Source of the DNA: Armatimonadota bacterium
GTDB lineage: Bacteria; Armatimonadota; Fimbriimonadia; Fimbriimonadales; Fimbriimonadaceae
Direction of reading: 5' to 3'
NCBI GenBank assembly: GCA_027451905.1
Contig: DAIDHV010000002.1
Coordinates: 434,001 to 498,000 of the forward strand
DNA length: 64,000 bases
The number at the start of each line of letters is the position of its first letter. Within the stretch, counting starts at the first letter, position 1. A program made the position numbers and the translations under genes. Positions 24,876 through 35,500 of this stretch are shown in pieces. Under the pieces are notes generated by a model that had not been told where the DNA came from, searched no databases, and saw only the letters and a list, made by a program, of their open reading frames with translations.

Positions 24876-25340
24876 ATGACTATTGCGATCGGGGCCGATC
24901 ATGCCGGATTTGAGCTCAAAGAGGAATTGAAGACTTTTGCCGAAAAACTTGGGCACGATGTGGCCGACCTTGGCGCCCACGAGTACAACGCTTTGGACGA
25001 CTATCCAGACTTTGCAGCCGCGGTAGCCATGGAAGTGGCGGCAGAGCGAGCGTCCAAAGGCATCCTTATCTGCGGCAGCGGAGTTGGAGCCTCCATTGCT
25101 GCCAATAAAGTGGTTGGCGTTCGAGCCGCGGTTTGCTGCGAGCCTTACTCTGCCCATCAAGGGGTTGAGCACGACGATATGAATGTGGTGGTGGTTGGAT
25201 CTCGAGTCACCGGCATCGAAGTTGCAAAAGAGATCATCGCCTCTTTCTTAAGGGCAGAATTTAGCGGAGAAGACCGGCATGTGCGGCGACTTAACAAGGT
25301 TCTCAAGATTGAAAGCCTGTCTCTAGAAGGCAAAAAGTAG
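24876..25340 (+). CDS. rpiB: Ribose-5-phosphate isomerase B
   Basis: 154 residues. IAIGADHAGFELKEEL is the N-terminal RpiB motif. DYPDFAAAVA, then ILICGSGVGASIAANKVVGVRAAVCCEPYSA with the catalytic Cys and anion loop, then DMNVVVVGSRVTG and HVRRLNKV follow in order. It interconverts ribose-5- and ribulose-5-phosphate. It stands immediately before the tal-pgi-gnd-zwf-pgl operon, which makes ribulose-5-phosphate, so the functional link is strong even though a separate promoter seems to lie between them. Confidence 0.92.
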   Translation: MTIAIGADHAGFELKEELKTFAEKLGHDVADLGAHEYNALDDYPDFAAAVAMEVAAERASKGILICGSGVGASIAANKVVGVRAAVCCEPYSAHQGVEHDDMNVVVVGSRVTGIEVAKEIIASFLRAEFSGEDRHVRRLNKVLKIESLSLEGKK

Positions 25341-25369
25341 AAATTGGAGAGCCTAGAAGCAGGGATCTC

Positions 25370-25398
25370 TTGACACTGGCTTGCTCGGGCGCCATAAA
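25370..25398 (+). promoter_or_regulatory. Candidate promoter of the pentose-phosphate operon
   Basis: TTGACA at 25370-25375, a 17-bp spacer and CATAAA at 25393-25398, in the 166-bp gap between rpiB and tal. The -35 is perfect; the -10 matches four of six bases. Confidence 0.5.
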
Positions 25399-25506
25399 CC
25401 AGAATCAACAATTTTGCTACCTAATTTCGCCCTCTGCAGAATCATAACTTCAGAAAACGTAAACTAAATGGAAGACCCAAGCATTCAACCTTAGGGGAAA
25501 AGCACA

Positions 25507-26628
25507 ATGACACGATTACAACAAATTGGCCACCATGGGCAATCCGTATGGCTGGATTTCATCAGCCGAAAAACAATTCACGACGGAACCCTTCAAAAGT
25601 TTATTGATGACGGCGTTGTTGGAATGACGAGCAACCCCGCTATCTTTGAAAAGGCGATGTCTGCCGTGGATTATGACGAAGAAATTGCAGAGCTTGCCCT
25701 CCAAGGCAAATCGGCGATGGAAATTTATGAGCAATTGGCGGTCGAAGACGTCCGCTCCGCCAGTGTCCTCCTCGAACCAGTCTATAAAGCTTCATCCGGT
25801 CAAGATGGCTATGTCAGCCTTGAAGTGTCTCCCCTTTTAGCACGGGACACGGCTGGAACTACAAAAGATGCTCATCGCTACTGGAATTGGCTGGAAAGAC
25901 CCAACGTGATGATCAAAATTCCTGCCACCATCGAAGGGCTTCCTGCCATTACCGAAGCCATCGCCTCTGGCATCAACATCAACGTCACCCTGTTGTTTTC
26001 GGTGGCTCGGTACGAAGCGGTTATTGATGCCTACATGACGGGTATTGAACAGCTCATCGAAAACGGCGGCGATCCTTCCAAAGTCCGCAGCGTTGCTAGC
26101 TTCTTTTTAAGTCGAATCGACACCATGGTAGACCCAATGGCCCCTGCAGAGCTTCAGGGTAAAGCCGCCCTTGCCAGTGCAAAAAGGGCTTATGCCGCCT
26201 TTCAACGTCTTTACACTTCGGAACGGTGGAGAAAGCTAGAGGTCAAAGGCGCCCATGTTCAACGGCTGCTGTGGGCTAGCACCAGTACAAAAAATCCTGC
26301 TTATCCAGACCTTCATTATGTTGAACCCCTGATTGGCCCCTTAACTGTCAACACCATGCCCACAGAAACAATCGAAGCCTTTCTTGATCACGGGCATGCT
26401 TCCAATAAACTCAATGAGGGAATTTCTGCTGCCGATGACACCCTCGAAGCCATTGAAAAGTCTGGAGTTGACCTTGCGAAGGTGGCCATTGACCTAGAAA
26501 ATGAGGGGCTGAAAAAGTTTGTTGACCCCTTCCACACCCTAGAGGCCCTGTTAGAAAAGAAGCGCTTAGCCGCTACAAAGGCAGGCTCCTTACAAAGCGC
26601 GGTTGCAGTTTTGGCAGGAGGCGTTTAA
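25507..26628 (+). CDS. tal: Transaldolase
   Basis: 373 residues, the longer bacterial transaldolase type. SVWLDFISRKTI and DDGVVGMTSNPAIFEKAM are at the N-terminus, SLEVSPLLARDTAGT follows, and NVMIKIPATIEGLPAI carries the Schiff-base Lys. SVASFFLSRIDTMVD, LWASTSTKNPAYPDLHYVE and NTMPTETIEAFLDHG complete the family pattern. It moves dihydroxyacetone units between sugar phosphates in the non-oxidative pentose phosphate pathway. Its TAA overlaps the ATG of pgi. The two are fused in some other bacteria, which supports a linked role. Confidence 0.95.
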   Translation: MTRLQQIGHHGQSVWLDFISRKTIHDGTLQKFIDDGVVGMTSNPAIFEKAMSAVDYDEEIAELALQGKSAMEIYEQLAVEDVRSASVLLEPVYKASSGQDGYVSLEVSPLLARDTAGTTKDAHRYWNWLERPNVMIKIPATIEGLPAITEAIASGININVTLLFSVARYEAVIDAYMTGIEQLIENGGDPSKVRSVASFFLSRIDTMVDPMAPAELQGKAALASAKRAYAAFQRLYTSERWRKLEVKGAHVQRLLWASTSTKNPAYPDLHYVEPLIGPLTVNTMPTETIEAFLDHGHASNKLNEGISAADDTLEAIEKSGVDLAKVAIDLENEGLKKFVDPFHTLEALLEKKRLAATKAGSLQSAVAVLAGGV

Positions 26629-28253
26629 TGGCTCAACTGCCAACCGACTGCCTTCATAAACTATGGAACCGAGACTCTTCCCTATGGTCTGCTGGGAAGT
26701 ACGGAGCCTCCGCCACCGACTTTTTAGGGTGGGTGGATGTTGCTAACCAGATAGAACCGAAACTAGCCGAAATAGAAGCGTTTGTGAAAGACGTGAAGCA
26801 GGCCGGTTTCGAAAGATGCGTGCTTGCCGGGATGGGAGGATCGTCTTTAGCCCCGCTTGTGTTTCAGACATGCATTCCTGGCCATGACGGATTGCCCTTC
26901 TCGGTGTTAGATTCCACCGATCCTGCCACCGTTTTGCGCATCGAGCGAGAGGGGCCGGTCGAAAAGTGCCTTTTTGTCATTGCCAGCAAATCAGGAAGCA
27001 CGGCTGAACCAAACGCATTTAATGATTACTTTTATGCTCAGGTTAAGGAAAAGAAAGGAGACCGTGCCGGTGAAAATTTTGCTGCCATCACCGATCCAGG
27101 AAGCCCGTTTGAAGCCCATGCGAAGCAACTAGGATTTCGGAAAATTTTTCTCAATTGGCCGGATATCGGGGGACGATATTCTGCCCTCAGCTTTTTTGGA
27201 ATGGTGCCGGCCGGCATTCTTGGATTGGACCTTCGTGCCATGCTGCAGTCAGCTCAGGGCATCTTAAAATCAAATAGCCAAGACACCCCCCTGCAAGAAG
27301 CACCTGCCGCTCTGCTGGGCCAAGAATTAGGAAACTATGCCTTAGCCGGAAAGAACAAACTCACATTTTTACTGCCAGACGAGCTTGGAACAGTAGGACT
27401 GTGGATGGAACAGTTGGTTGCAGAAAGTACAGGCAAAGAAGGAAGAGGAATTCTGCCAATCGCGCTAGAAAAAATTGCTCCCCCTAACCATTACGGTAGC
27501 GACCGCGTATTTGCCTTTATCCACCAAGGAGGCCCCCAACACGTCATGCTTGGCGCAATGGTAAGTGACCTTCGTGACGCGGGCCATCCAGTCATCGAGT
27601 ATCAACTGAACCGAAGAGAAGACATTGCCGGTGCCATGATGCACTTTGAAATCGCAACCGCCATCGCAGGAGCCGTCATAGAAATCAACCCGTTTGATCA
27701 GCCCAATGTTCAGGAAAGCAAAGACATCACCAAGAAGTACGTCCATGAACTGGAAGTCAACGGGTCACTTCCCCCTGAAACTGCATCTTGGCAAAACGGA
27801 GACCAAGCTGTTTTTGGCCAGAACGGAGGCAGCTTAGAAGATTGTCTGGGACAGTTTCTTGCTTCCGTTCAGCTTGGAGACTACATCTGCATCCAAGCTT
27901 ACTTAACAGAATCCCCTGAACTCAGCTCCGCCCTTGAGGAGTTTCAGGCCGGGTTAAGGGACAAGTTTCATGTTGCCGTCACCAACGGCTACGGGCCACG
28001 ATTCCTCCATTCAACCGGTCAGTTTCATAAAGGCGGACCCAATACCGGCCACTTTATTCAACTCACCCAAGATGATCAAGAAGACGTTGGCTTGCCAGGG
28101 AAAACCTACACATTTGGCCAGTTTAGAAATGCTCAGGCAAGAGGAGATCGCGACGCTTTGATAGTCCATGAAAGAAGAGTGGCTCGATTCCATCTAGGTG
28201 GTGAACCCGCCAAGGCAGTTGCCCACCTCAACCGGTCTTTTTGCAAACCATGA
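26628..28253 (+). CDS. pgi: Glucose-6-phosphate isomerase
   Basis: 541 residues. CVLAGMGGSSLAPLVFQ and VIASKSGSTAEPNAF are the two sugar-phosphate (SIS) motifs. WPDIGGRYSALSFFGMVPAGI and NHYGSDRVFAFIHQGG fit the branch found in transaldolase-PGI fusions rather than E. coli Pgi. It interconverts glucose-6- and fructose-6-phosphate. It overlaps tal by one base upstream and the HAD gene by four bases (ATGA) downstream. C-terminal KTYTFGQFRNAQARGD is also typical of that branch. Confidence 0.92.
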   Translation: MAQLPTDCLHKLWNRDSSLWSAGKYGASATDFLGWVDVANQIEPKLAEIEAFVKDVKQAGFERCVLAGMGGSSLAPLVFQTCIPGHDGLPFSVLDSTDPATVLRIEREGPVEKCLFVIASKSGSTAEPNAFNDYFYAQVKEKKGDRAGENFAAITDPGSPFEAHAKQLGFRKIFLNWPDIGGRYSALSFFGMVPAGILGLDLRAMLQSAQGILKSNSQDTPLQEAPAALLGQELGNYALAGKNKLTFLLPDELGTVGLWMEQLVAESTGKEGRGILPIALEKIAPPNHYGSDRVFAFIHQGGPQHVMLGAMVSDLRDAGHPVIEYQLNRREDIAGAMMHFEIATAIAGAVIEINPFDQPNVQESKDITKKYVHELEVNGSLPPETASWQNGDQAVFGQNGGSLEDCLGQFLASVQLGDYICIQAYLTESPELSSALEEFQAGLRDKFHVAVTNGYGPRFLHSTGQFHKGGPNTGHFIQLTQDDQEDVGLPGKTYTFGQFRNAQARGDRDALIVHERRVARFHLGGEPAKAVAHLNRSFCKP

Positions 28254-28855
28254 TTAAAGCTATATTCACTGATCTGGGAGGGGTCTTGCTGACAAATGGT
28301 TGGGACCACATCGGCAGGGCTAGGGCCGTCAATCACTTTGAGCTCGACGCTGAGGAGTTTGCCCAGCGGCATGAGATGGTATTTGGAGGGTATGAAGAAG
28401 GCAAAATGAGCATCGAGGATTACCTTCGATTCTCTGTGTTTTACTGCCAAAGGCAGTTTTCTCAGGCTGAATTCATCACCTTTATGAAGGAACAATCCCA
28501 AAAATTGCCCCACATGATTGAATTCCTGAAAGGGATCAAGCAAAAGTATGACTTGCCCGTGTTTGCAATTAGCAACGAGGGTCGAGAACTTGCTGAATAC
28601 AGGATCATTGAGTTTCATCTGCGTGGGCTTATAGATGCTTTTGTTGTAAGCGGGTTTGTTGGCATCCGAAAGCCTTCCCTTGCAATCTACAAGCTGGGCC
28701 TAGATATGGCACAAGTCGAGCCCAGTGAAGCCCTGTACATTGATGACCGACAAGTCTTGATAGAAGCAGGGGGAAGAGCGGGGCTTGTGACTCTTTGGCA
28801 CACCGACTACGAGTTGACCCAGAAAGAATTTCAAAGACATTCATTAGAACTATAA
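28250..28855 (+). CDS. HAD family hydrolase
   Basis: 201 residues. Motif I is FTDLGGVLL, where Gly replaces the second Asp of DxD, as is common in YihX-like HAD proteins. FAISNEGRELAEYRI gives motif II. RKPSLAIYKLGLDMA gives the motif III Lys. EALYIDDRQVLIEAGG gives motif IV. YihX-type enzymes dephosphorylate sugar phosphates, and being inside a sugar-phosphate operon supports such a substrate here, but this is inference. The ATG overlaps the pgi stop. Confidence 0.82.
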   Translation: MIKAIFTDLGGVLLTNGWDHIGRARAVNHFELDAEEFAQRHEMVFGGYEEGKMSIEDYLRFSVFYCQRQFSQAEFITFMKEQSQKLPHMIEFLKGIKQKYDLPVFAISNEGRELAEYRIIEFHLRGLIDAFVVSGFVGIRKPSLAIYKLGLDMAQVEPSEALYIDDRQVLIEAGGRAGLVTLWHTDYELTQKEFQRHSLEL

Positions 28856-28867
28856 GGAAACAGATAT

Positions 28868-30280
28868 TTGAGCGAACACCTAGAATTTGGAATGATTGGC
28901 CTTGGCACAATGGGCCGAAATCTTGCTTTTAACTTGGCAGAAAATGGGTACCCAGTTGCGGGACTTGCCACGAGTGAAGAGAAAGCGCGGAACTTCGAGA
29001 ATCTGGCAAACGGACTGCCAGTACGAGGATTTGCTGACCCCAAGCAGTTCTTAGCAAGCATCAGAAAGCCTAGGCCAATCATGCTGCTGGTGCCAGCCGG
29101 CCAGCCGGTTGATGACGTCATTGCTGAACTTAAGCCGCTGCTAGAGCCCGATGACCTTATTATTGATGGAGGCAACTCCTACTTTAAAGATACGGATCGC
29201 CGCTCTGCCGATTTAGAAGGGCTTGGATTTGGTTTCTTTGGAATGGGGGTCAGCGGAGGAGAAAGTGGTGCTAGGCATGGACCAAGCATGATGCCAGGAG
29301 GAAGTGAAAGATTATGGGAGCGGGTGCGCCCACTGCTAGAAAAAGTTTCCGCCAAGGCAGAAGACGGAGCTCCTTGCGTCGCCCTCATGGGACCTCATAG
29401 CAGCGGACACTATGTCAAAACCGTGCACAATGGCATTGAATACGCCTTGATGCAAGGAGTTTCTGAAATCTATGACGGATTTAGAAATGGCCTTGGATTG
29501 TCTAATGCCGAAATTGCAGACATCTTTGAATCGTGGGATGCGGCTGAGCTGAAAGGCTTCCTAATGCAGATTTCTTATCAAGTGCTGCGCTACACCGATC
29601 CTGGAACCGGTCAGAGTCTTGTGGACTTAATTTCGGACAAAGCCAAACAAAAAGGCACCGGAAAATGGACAAGCCAAGACGCGATGGATTTGGGAGTCCC
29701 GGTTCCATCGATTGATATTGCGGTTGCCGCCAGAGAACTTTCCAGCTATAAGGATGATCGGCTGACCGGCGCTGCCCTTTACGGAACAATGGGACTGACA
29801 AGCCTGAGTTCTGACTTTAAGCAAACCGCTCGCAATGCCATGATGGCGGCGATGGCAATCGCCTATGCTCAAGGCTTTTCTCAACTTTCGGCGGCAAGTG
29901 CCGAATATGGTTACAGCCTTAAGATGGACAAAGTCGCCAGTATTTGGCGGGCGGGCTGCATTATTCGATCCGCTTTCTTGCAGCAGATCACCCATGCCTT
30001 TACGTCGAACCCCAACTTGCCCAATCTGTTACTGGATAAAGAAGTTTCCGAAATCCTGAGTAAGACTCACCGTGACTTGAGGGCAACAGTTCAATCCCTG
30101 ATGGCGGCTGGAATTCCCTGCCCCATGCTTTGCTCTAGCGTTGCGTATTTAGATGGCATAAGGCGTGCCAAGCTGCCTACCAATCTCATTCAAGCTCAAC
30201 GAGACTACTTTGGCGCTCATACCTATGAAAGAATAGATCAGGAGGGTACGTTCCACACCCAATGGGTGCCAGAGGTTTAA
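28868..30280 (+). CDS. gnd: 6-phosphogluconate dehydrogenase, decarboxylating
   Basis: 470 residues, normal for the dimeric long form. Rossmann start [55 protein letters not shown] and [20 protein letters not shown] with the catalytic Lys and Glu are intact. C-terminal [22 protein letters not shown] is standard. After beta-2 the usual NADP-phosphate-binding N-R-T motif reads A-T-S ([10 protein letters not shown]), so coenzyme preference may differ. TTG start after AGGAAA. It oxidises 6-phosphogluconate to ribulose-5-phosphate and CO2. Confidence 0.95.
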   Translation: MSEHLEFGMIGLGTMGRNLAFNLAENGYPVAGLATSEEKARNFENLANGLPVRGFADPKQFLASIRKPRPIMLLVPAGQPVDDVIAELKPLLEPDDLIIDGGNSYFKDTDRRSADLEGLGFGFFGMGVSGGESGARHGPSMMPGGSERLWERVRPLLEKVSAKAEDGAPCVALMGPHSSGHYVKTVHNGIEYALMQGVSEIYDGFRNGLGLSNAEIADIFESWDAAELKGFLMQISYQVLRYTDPGTGQSLVDLISDKAKQKGTGKWTSQDAMDLGVPVPSIDIAVAARELSSYKDDRLTGAALYGTMGLTSLSSDFKQTARNAMMAAMAIAYAQGFSQLSAASAEYGYSLKMDKVASIWRAGCIIRSAFLQQITHAFTSNPNLPNLLLDKEVSEILSKTHRDLRATVQSLMAAGIPCPMLCSSVAYLDGIRRAKLPTNLIQAQRDYFGAHTYERIDQEGTFHTQWVPEV

Positions 30281-30282
30281 AA

Positions 30283-31809
30283 ATGACAACCACAAGCTCA
30301 CTCTCATCCGCCATTGTTACAATTTTTGGTGCCAATGGCGATCTTACTAAGCGTAAATTGGTCCCCGCTCTTTATAACCTGTATCTAGAAAAAAGCCTTC
30401 CCGAAAAGCTTAAGATTGTGGGAATTGGACGGGCAGGCAGTGATGACGCATTTAGGGCCAATATGAAGGCGGCGGTGCAGGAATTCTCTCGCAGCGGGCT
30501 CGATGAAGCCAAATGGGAAGAATTTTGCCAAAATCTCTTCTTTTTAGTTGGGGTTTTTGAAGACAATAACCTGTACAGCTCTCTTGCCCAGCTGGTGTCT
30601 GACACCGAGAAATCTTGGGGTGGAGATAAATCAACCCATATTTACTACCTTTCGATTCCTCCCGCTGCCATTGAAACCGTGGTTTGCGGACTGCAAAAAG
30701 CCGGACTTCACAAAGATGAAGTTCATGATCGCTTGGTGGTAGAAAAGCCGTTTGGCAGAGACTTGAAGTCGGCACTGGACCTCAATAAGAAAATCATCAA
30801 TGCTTTTCACGAAAAGCAGGTTTATCGAATTGATCACTACCTTGGAAAAGACACGGTCCAGAACATTCTTGCCCTAAGATTTGCCAACGCTTTGTTTGAA
30901 CCCCTTTGGGATCGTAAATTCATTGATCACATTCAAATAACGGTTGCTGAAGAAGTTGGGGTTGAGGCACGTGGCAATTTTTACGAAAGCGCTGGTGCCC
31001 TTCGAGACATGATTCAGAACCACTTGCTGCAACTAATGTGCATGGTAGCCATGGAACCACCGGTTAGCTTTAGTGGTGACGAGGTTCGAGACAAAAAGGT
31101 TGAAGTCCTTAAAGCCGTACGTTCCATCCGAGCCGATTCGGTGTATAAGTCAGCCGCAAGAGGTCAGTATGGGCCCGGCTATTCACTTGGCAAACCTGTT
31201 CCTGGCTACCGGCAAGAGCCAGGGGTGAACGCGGAAAGCTCCACCGAGACTTTTGCCGCCCTCAAGCTTCATATTGATAACTGGCGATGGCAAGATGTGC
31301 CGTTCTACTTAAGAACTGGCAAGAGACTTGCCACCAAAATGAGCCAAATCTCGATTCAATTTCGCCCAGTGCCTCACTTGCTTTTCCCGTTGGCAGCTGA
31401 TCACTTTGAGCCTAACCGGATGGTCCTCAATATCCAACCTCGAGAAGGAATTGTCCTTCGGTTTCAGGCTAAACAGCCTGGCAAAGGAATGAGACTGCAA
31501 ACCGTCAACCAAAGCTTCTATTATCAGGATCAGTTCAAAAAGCAGCCGCCAGAAGCCTACGAAACCCTCTTATTTGATGTCTTAGCCGGTGATACAACTT
31601 TGTTTATGAGAGACGACCAAGAGCAAGTTGCCTGGACCGTAGTTCAGCCAGTCTTAGACGCATGGAGCAGCACCCCCAGTGCCGATTTTCCAAACTACAT
31701 GGCAGGCAGTTGGGGGCCAGAAACGGCAGAATCGTTAATTGCAAGGGATGGAAGAAGCTGGCACTCGATGCCAATTTCCCAAGACCCTCGTGATGTTCCC
31801 ACCGCATGA
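30283..31809 (+). CDS. zwf: Glucose-6-phosphate dehydrogenase
   Basis: About 508 residues. [24 protein letters not shown] is the coenzyme motif. [16 protein letters not shown] and the active site [21 protein letters not shown] are intact, as are [22 protein letters not shown] and [11 protein letters not shown]. It catalyses the first, NADPH-forming step of the oxidative pentose phosphate pathway. I start at the ATG three bases after the gnd stop; an upstream in-frame start inside gnd adds seven non-conserved residues. The TGA overlaps the pgl ATG. Confidence 0.96.
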   Translation: MTTTSSLSSAIVTIFGANGDLTKRKLVPALYNLYLEKSLPEKLKIVGIGRAGSDDAFRANMKAAVQEFSRSGLDEAKWEEFCQNLFFLVGVFEDNNLYSSLAQLVSDTEKSWGGDKSTHIYYLSIPPAAIETVVCGLQKAGLHKDEVHDRLVVEKPFGRDLKSALDLNKKIINAFHEKQVYRIDHYLGKDTVQNILALRFANALFEPLWDRKFIDHIQITVAEEVGVEARGNFYESAGALRDMIQNHLLQLMCMVAMEPPVSFSGDEVRDKKVEVLKAVRSIRADSVYKSAARGQYGPGYSLGKPVPGYRQEPGVNAESSTETFAALKLHIDNWRWQDVPFYLRTGKRLATKMSQISIQFRPVPHLLFPLAADHFEPNRMVLNIQPREGIVLRFQAKQPGKGMRLQTVNQSFYYQDQFKKQPPEAYETLLFDVLAGDTTLFMRDDQEQVAWTVVQPVLDAWSSTPSADFPNYMAGSWGPETAESLIARDGRSWHSMPISQDPRDVPTA

Positions 31810-32528
31810 AGGTTCGCATCTTTCCTGATCTTGAATCTCTCAGCCTAGCAGCTGCAAACTTATTTGTTGAAAAGGCAAAGTCATCGATTGAATCTACGGG
31901 GCAGTTTGCGGTCGCTCTTGCCGGCGGCAACACACCAAAAGAGCTTTATCGTTTGCTGGCCAGCTCCCCGTATCGAGGTCAGGTTGATTGGGCTAGAGTC
32001 CAGTTCTTCTTTGGAGACGAACGCTGGGTCCCTCGTTCCGACCCAGCCAGTAACGAGGGGATGGCACGCGAGAATTTGCTCAATTTGATCCCTGCCAAGC
32101 CAGAAAATATCCACCCCATGTACACCGGTGGATCGGTAGAAGATGCCTGCGCAAGCTACGAAGCAAAGCTGAAACAAATAGCTCCGAGCGGGCTAGATTT
32201 CACCATGCTTGGGATGGGCGACGACGGTCACACCGCATCCTTGTTTCCAGGGATCTCTGAACTTCAAGAAGAGCAATTATGGGTCGTACCCACGCAAAGC
32301 CCTAAAGGGGTGCCTCAAAGAATCAGTTTGACATTTCCCGCTCTCGAGAAAAGTCAGTTGATCCTATTTTTAGTGGCTGGGGCCGATAAACATGCCAATT
32401 TAGAACTGGCTCTAAGCCGTCAACCCCAGAGTTGGCCGCCCAGTGGAGTGTTGGCTCATCGCGCCAAGAATGTTCACTGGTTCCTAGATCCCCTTGCTGC
32501 GGGATCTACAATCGCCCCGTCATCGTAA
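31806..32528 (+). CDS. pgl: 6-phosphogluconolactonase
   Basis: 240 residues of the DevB/Pgl type, which hydrolyses the lactone made by Zwf. [41 protein letters not shown] and [16 protein letters not shown] are all present, and the last carries the catalytic Asp/His. It overlaps zwf by ATGA and ends the operon. With zwf and gnd it completes the oxidative branch. The next gene, gltB, is convergent 24 bp away. Confidence 0.94.
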   Translation: MKVRIFPDLESLSLAAANLFVEKAKSSIESTGQFAVALAGGNTPKELYRLLASSPYRGQVDWARVQFFFGDERWVPRSDPASNEGMARENLLNLIPAKPENIHPMYTGGSVEDACASYEAKLKQIAPSGLDFTMLGMGDDGHTASLFPGISELQEEQLWVVPTQSPKGVPQRISLTFPALEKSQLILFLVAGADKHANLELALSRQPQSWPPSGVLAHRAKNVHWFLDPLAAGSTIAPSS

Positions 32529-32552
32529 ATCCTTGGTATTGTCGCGTTTGGG

Positions 32553-35500
32553 CTAAGAAACGGGCTCTGGTTTGACTTTGGTGACAACCTTAGAAAACCT
32601 CGTCCAATCTTGTTCCTTCAACAATTTACAGGCGATTTTGCTTTCTGTTGCCGCAAAATGTTCTCGCATCATTGTTTCGACAATATCGATATCGGATAAC
32701 CCTAGCGGCGCAGCAAGAACGTAGTTTGGGTTTAACATTCTTGTGTCCAAATCCAAGATGAAAACCGTTCCTCCCGTCATTCCACTGCCAAGGTTGAACC
32801 CAACAGGGCCCAAGACAAGAGCGGTTCCACCCGTCATGTATTGAAACGCATTGGCAGCAACCCCTTCAACCACCAAGGCTGGGCCACTGCCCTCATGGCT
32901 TTTTCTAAGGCAAATGCCAAACCGGTTACCGGCAAGCCCTGCTATGAAAGCCTTTCCGTCTCGTGCCCCGTATCCAAACGCATTGCCTACAACCCCAAGT
33001 CCAGATTCATTTTTTTCAGAGACAATCACGATTTCGCCGCCATAGGCAGCGGTAAAGCAAGAATCTGCCACAACTCCTCTCATCTTGAACTTCATCCCGC
33101 TAAGGCTGTAAGCCGCGTAAAAGTGTCCGGCTGCCCCTTCATGGTGAAATCGAATCTTCCCTGATTTTAACCCCGCATCACCGCACTTTCTCGCAATGAT
33201 TCCTGCCGAAGCCACGCCGACGCAGCGGCTTTCATTGGTTAATCGAGAGGCAAGATAAACATCCTTACCCTGAAACGCATCATGAGCTGCACCCTCCTCA
33301 TCGGATCGTATTGCCGTCATGTGGAGTTGAGATTGGCTTGCGTAATCTCGATACTTAACCATCAGATTAGGCGCTCTGACAATCGAAGTGAGGTCAAGAA
33401 GAGCGGCTTTCCCCGTCAAATCCTGTCGCCGTTCCAATAAATCTCGCTCTCCGATCACATCTTGAAGGTTGGTGATTCCAGCTTTTGCCATTCGCTCTCT
33501 TACATCTTGAGCGGCAAATAAAAGGGTTCTTGTAACGTGCTTCCAATTGCCGGCAAACCTCGAAATCCAAACAGGATCCTGAGTTGCAATGCCAGGTGTG
33601 CACCCAAGCCGTCGTTTCCCACTTGGATCAGCAGGGTCTGGCCCGCTAAGGTGGCACTTTCGGAGCATAGAACAGCCGATTGAGATGAGGAGGCTGGTGC
33701 CAAACCCCACCCGATCTGCGCCCAGCAAAAACAGCTTCAACGCGTGTTCTCCGTTCTGAACGCCGCCATCCACGCTTAATTCCACCAAATGGCGCATGCC
33801 CTCTTCGATGAGGCTATCTTGAACCTTTGGCAACACAGCTGCTAATGGCACCCCAGCATGCTTTTGGTCTACCCGCTTTGCGGCTCCTGTTCCGCCGCAA
33901 CCATCACTGATGTGAATTCGGTTGGCACCGGCATTGACCCCTCCAAGGGCAACCATTTCTACACCGGTGGTAGCAACGTACTTGAGGGCACAGTTCACCG
34001 AAGGGTTAAGTGTCCGCCAGCTTTCCAACATCAACTTGACATCTTCAATGGAGTACAGGTTGTGGTTGATGGGAGGCGAGACAAGTTCATAGCCTGGTTC
34101 GCATCCCCGCTGCCTTGCAACCTTTTCGGAGACCTTCTTACCCGGAAGTTGACCGCCTTTACCTGGCTTTGCGCCTTGGGCAAATTTCACTTCTGCTTCG
34201 TCGGCACTAGCTGCCGTCATTGGGGTTATTGTGAATCTGCCTCCTGCATACTGAACGCTTCGGTTAAAATCCGCCGTCCCCACGCGAGATTTTTCAAATC
34301 CGCCTTCTCCACTATTGGCAATGGGACCGATACCCTTTGGCAACTCCGAGTTATTGACTAGGCTCGCGATTCGGCAATATCTGGCAAGAACATTAAGGCC
34401 CCTCGCTACTGCCCGATGAGCTGGTTCCGACAAGGCCCCTTCGCTCATTCCCGGAGCCATGAAGCGCCAGGCGATGCTTTCCACCGGTTCAACTTGATCA
34501 AGAGGAACCGGAGTCCCTTCCACAATTTGCAAGCAGTCAAGGAGAGTAATCGGCTTTCGGCTCGAAACTAGATCGCTGTATATTTTGTAGGCCTCGTAGG
34601 TTCCTGGCTCTTCGCCATGGATTTTCTTGGTGTATCCACTTGCGGCGTGTAGAGCCCTTACGACTTCTGCGTTATTGGCATGGGGCCGACCGTTTTTGGA
34701 GTGCCGGAACTCACCTACATCCACCAATTCGACGCTATCGCTTGCCCCATATCCGGCACGATGAAACGAAAGCCATTCCGAGACAATGCGCTCTTTTCCG
34801 ATGCCAGAAATATGACTCGAAACTCCAAACTCGGCCCGAACCCACTCCGAATCGAGGCCGATTGCCTCAATGAGTGAGGCCCCACAATAAGCAGTGCTGG
34901 GGGTGACCCCCATCATAGACATGACTTCAACCAAGCCGGAACGCATGGCAGAAAGGTAATTACGCACTTTGCGTACAGTTTTGCTTGTCTCCGGCAACAC
35001 CTCATTCTCAAGCACGGCAACCTGGGTTGAAGATGAACTCCCACTATCAACCCCCGATGAACGAGGGACAGCGTCTTCGCCGTTCAACTCACTCCATGCG
35101 GTTGCCAAGCCTAGCCACGGGCAAACTGCGTCCGCCCCAAGCGTACAAAGCTGAGCCGCGTGGTGGATATCCCAAATTCCGACATCTCCAACAATTGAAA
35201 CCATATTGCGCCTCTGAACCGCGCCCAACGCGCGGTGAACGAGGCTAATGGCGCGAAGCGGCAACACCGACGCCCTTTCCTGAGAGACCAAACGATCGGA
35301 AAGAACGAGCACCGACGCCTTTGACTTTAAGCATTCATTAACTAAAAGGTTAAGTTTTTCTTCGTGACCGTTGTAGCCTTCCTTAGCAAGGAAAGTCAGA
35401 TCTATGACTTCAACTCCTTGCCGATTCTTCAGCCACTCCATTTCTCCATTACTAAGGATCGGCGACGAAAACTTGTAAATCGGACCAGTGCCCGCCTTCC

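Noticed and set aside
24540..25172. 210-codon reverse frame spanning the GNAT and rpiB genes
   Set aside because: Both forward genes have intact family motifs through this stretch; the reverse frame is a shadow.
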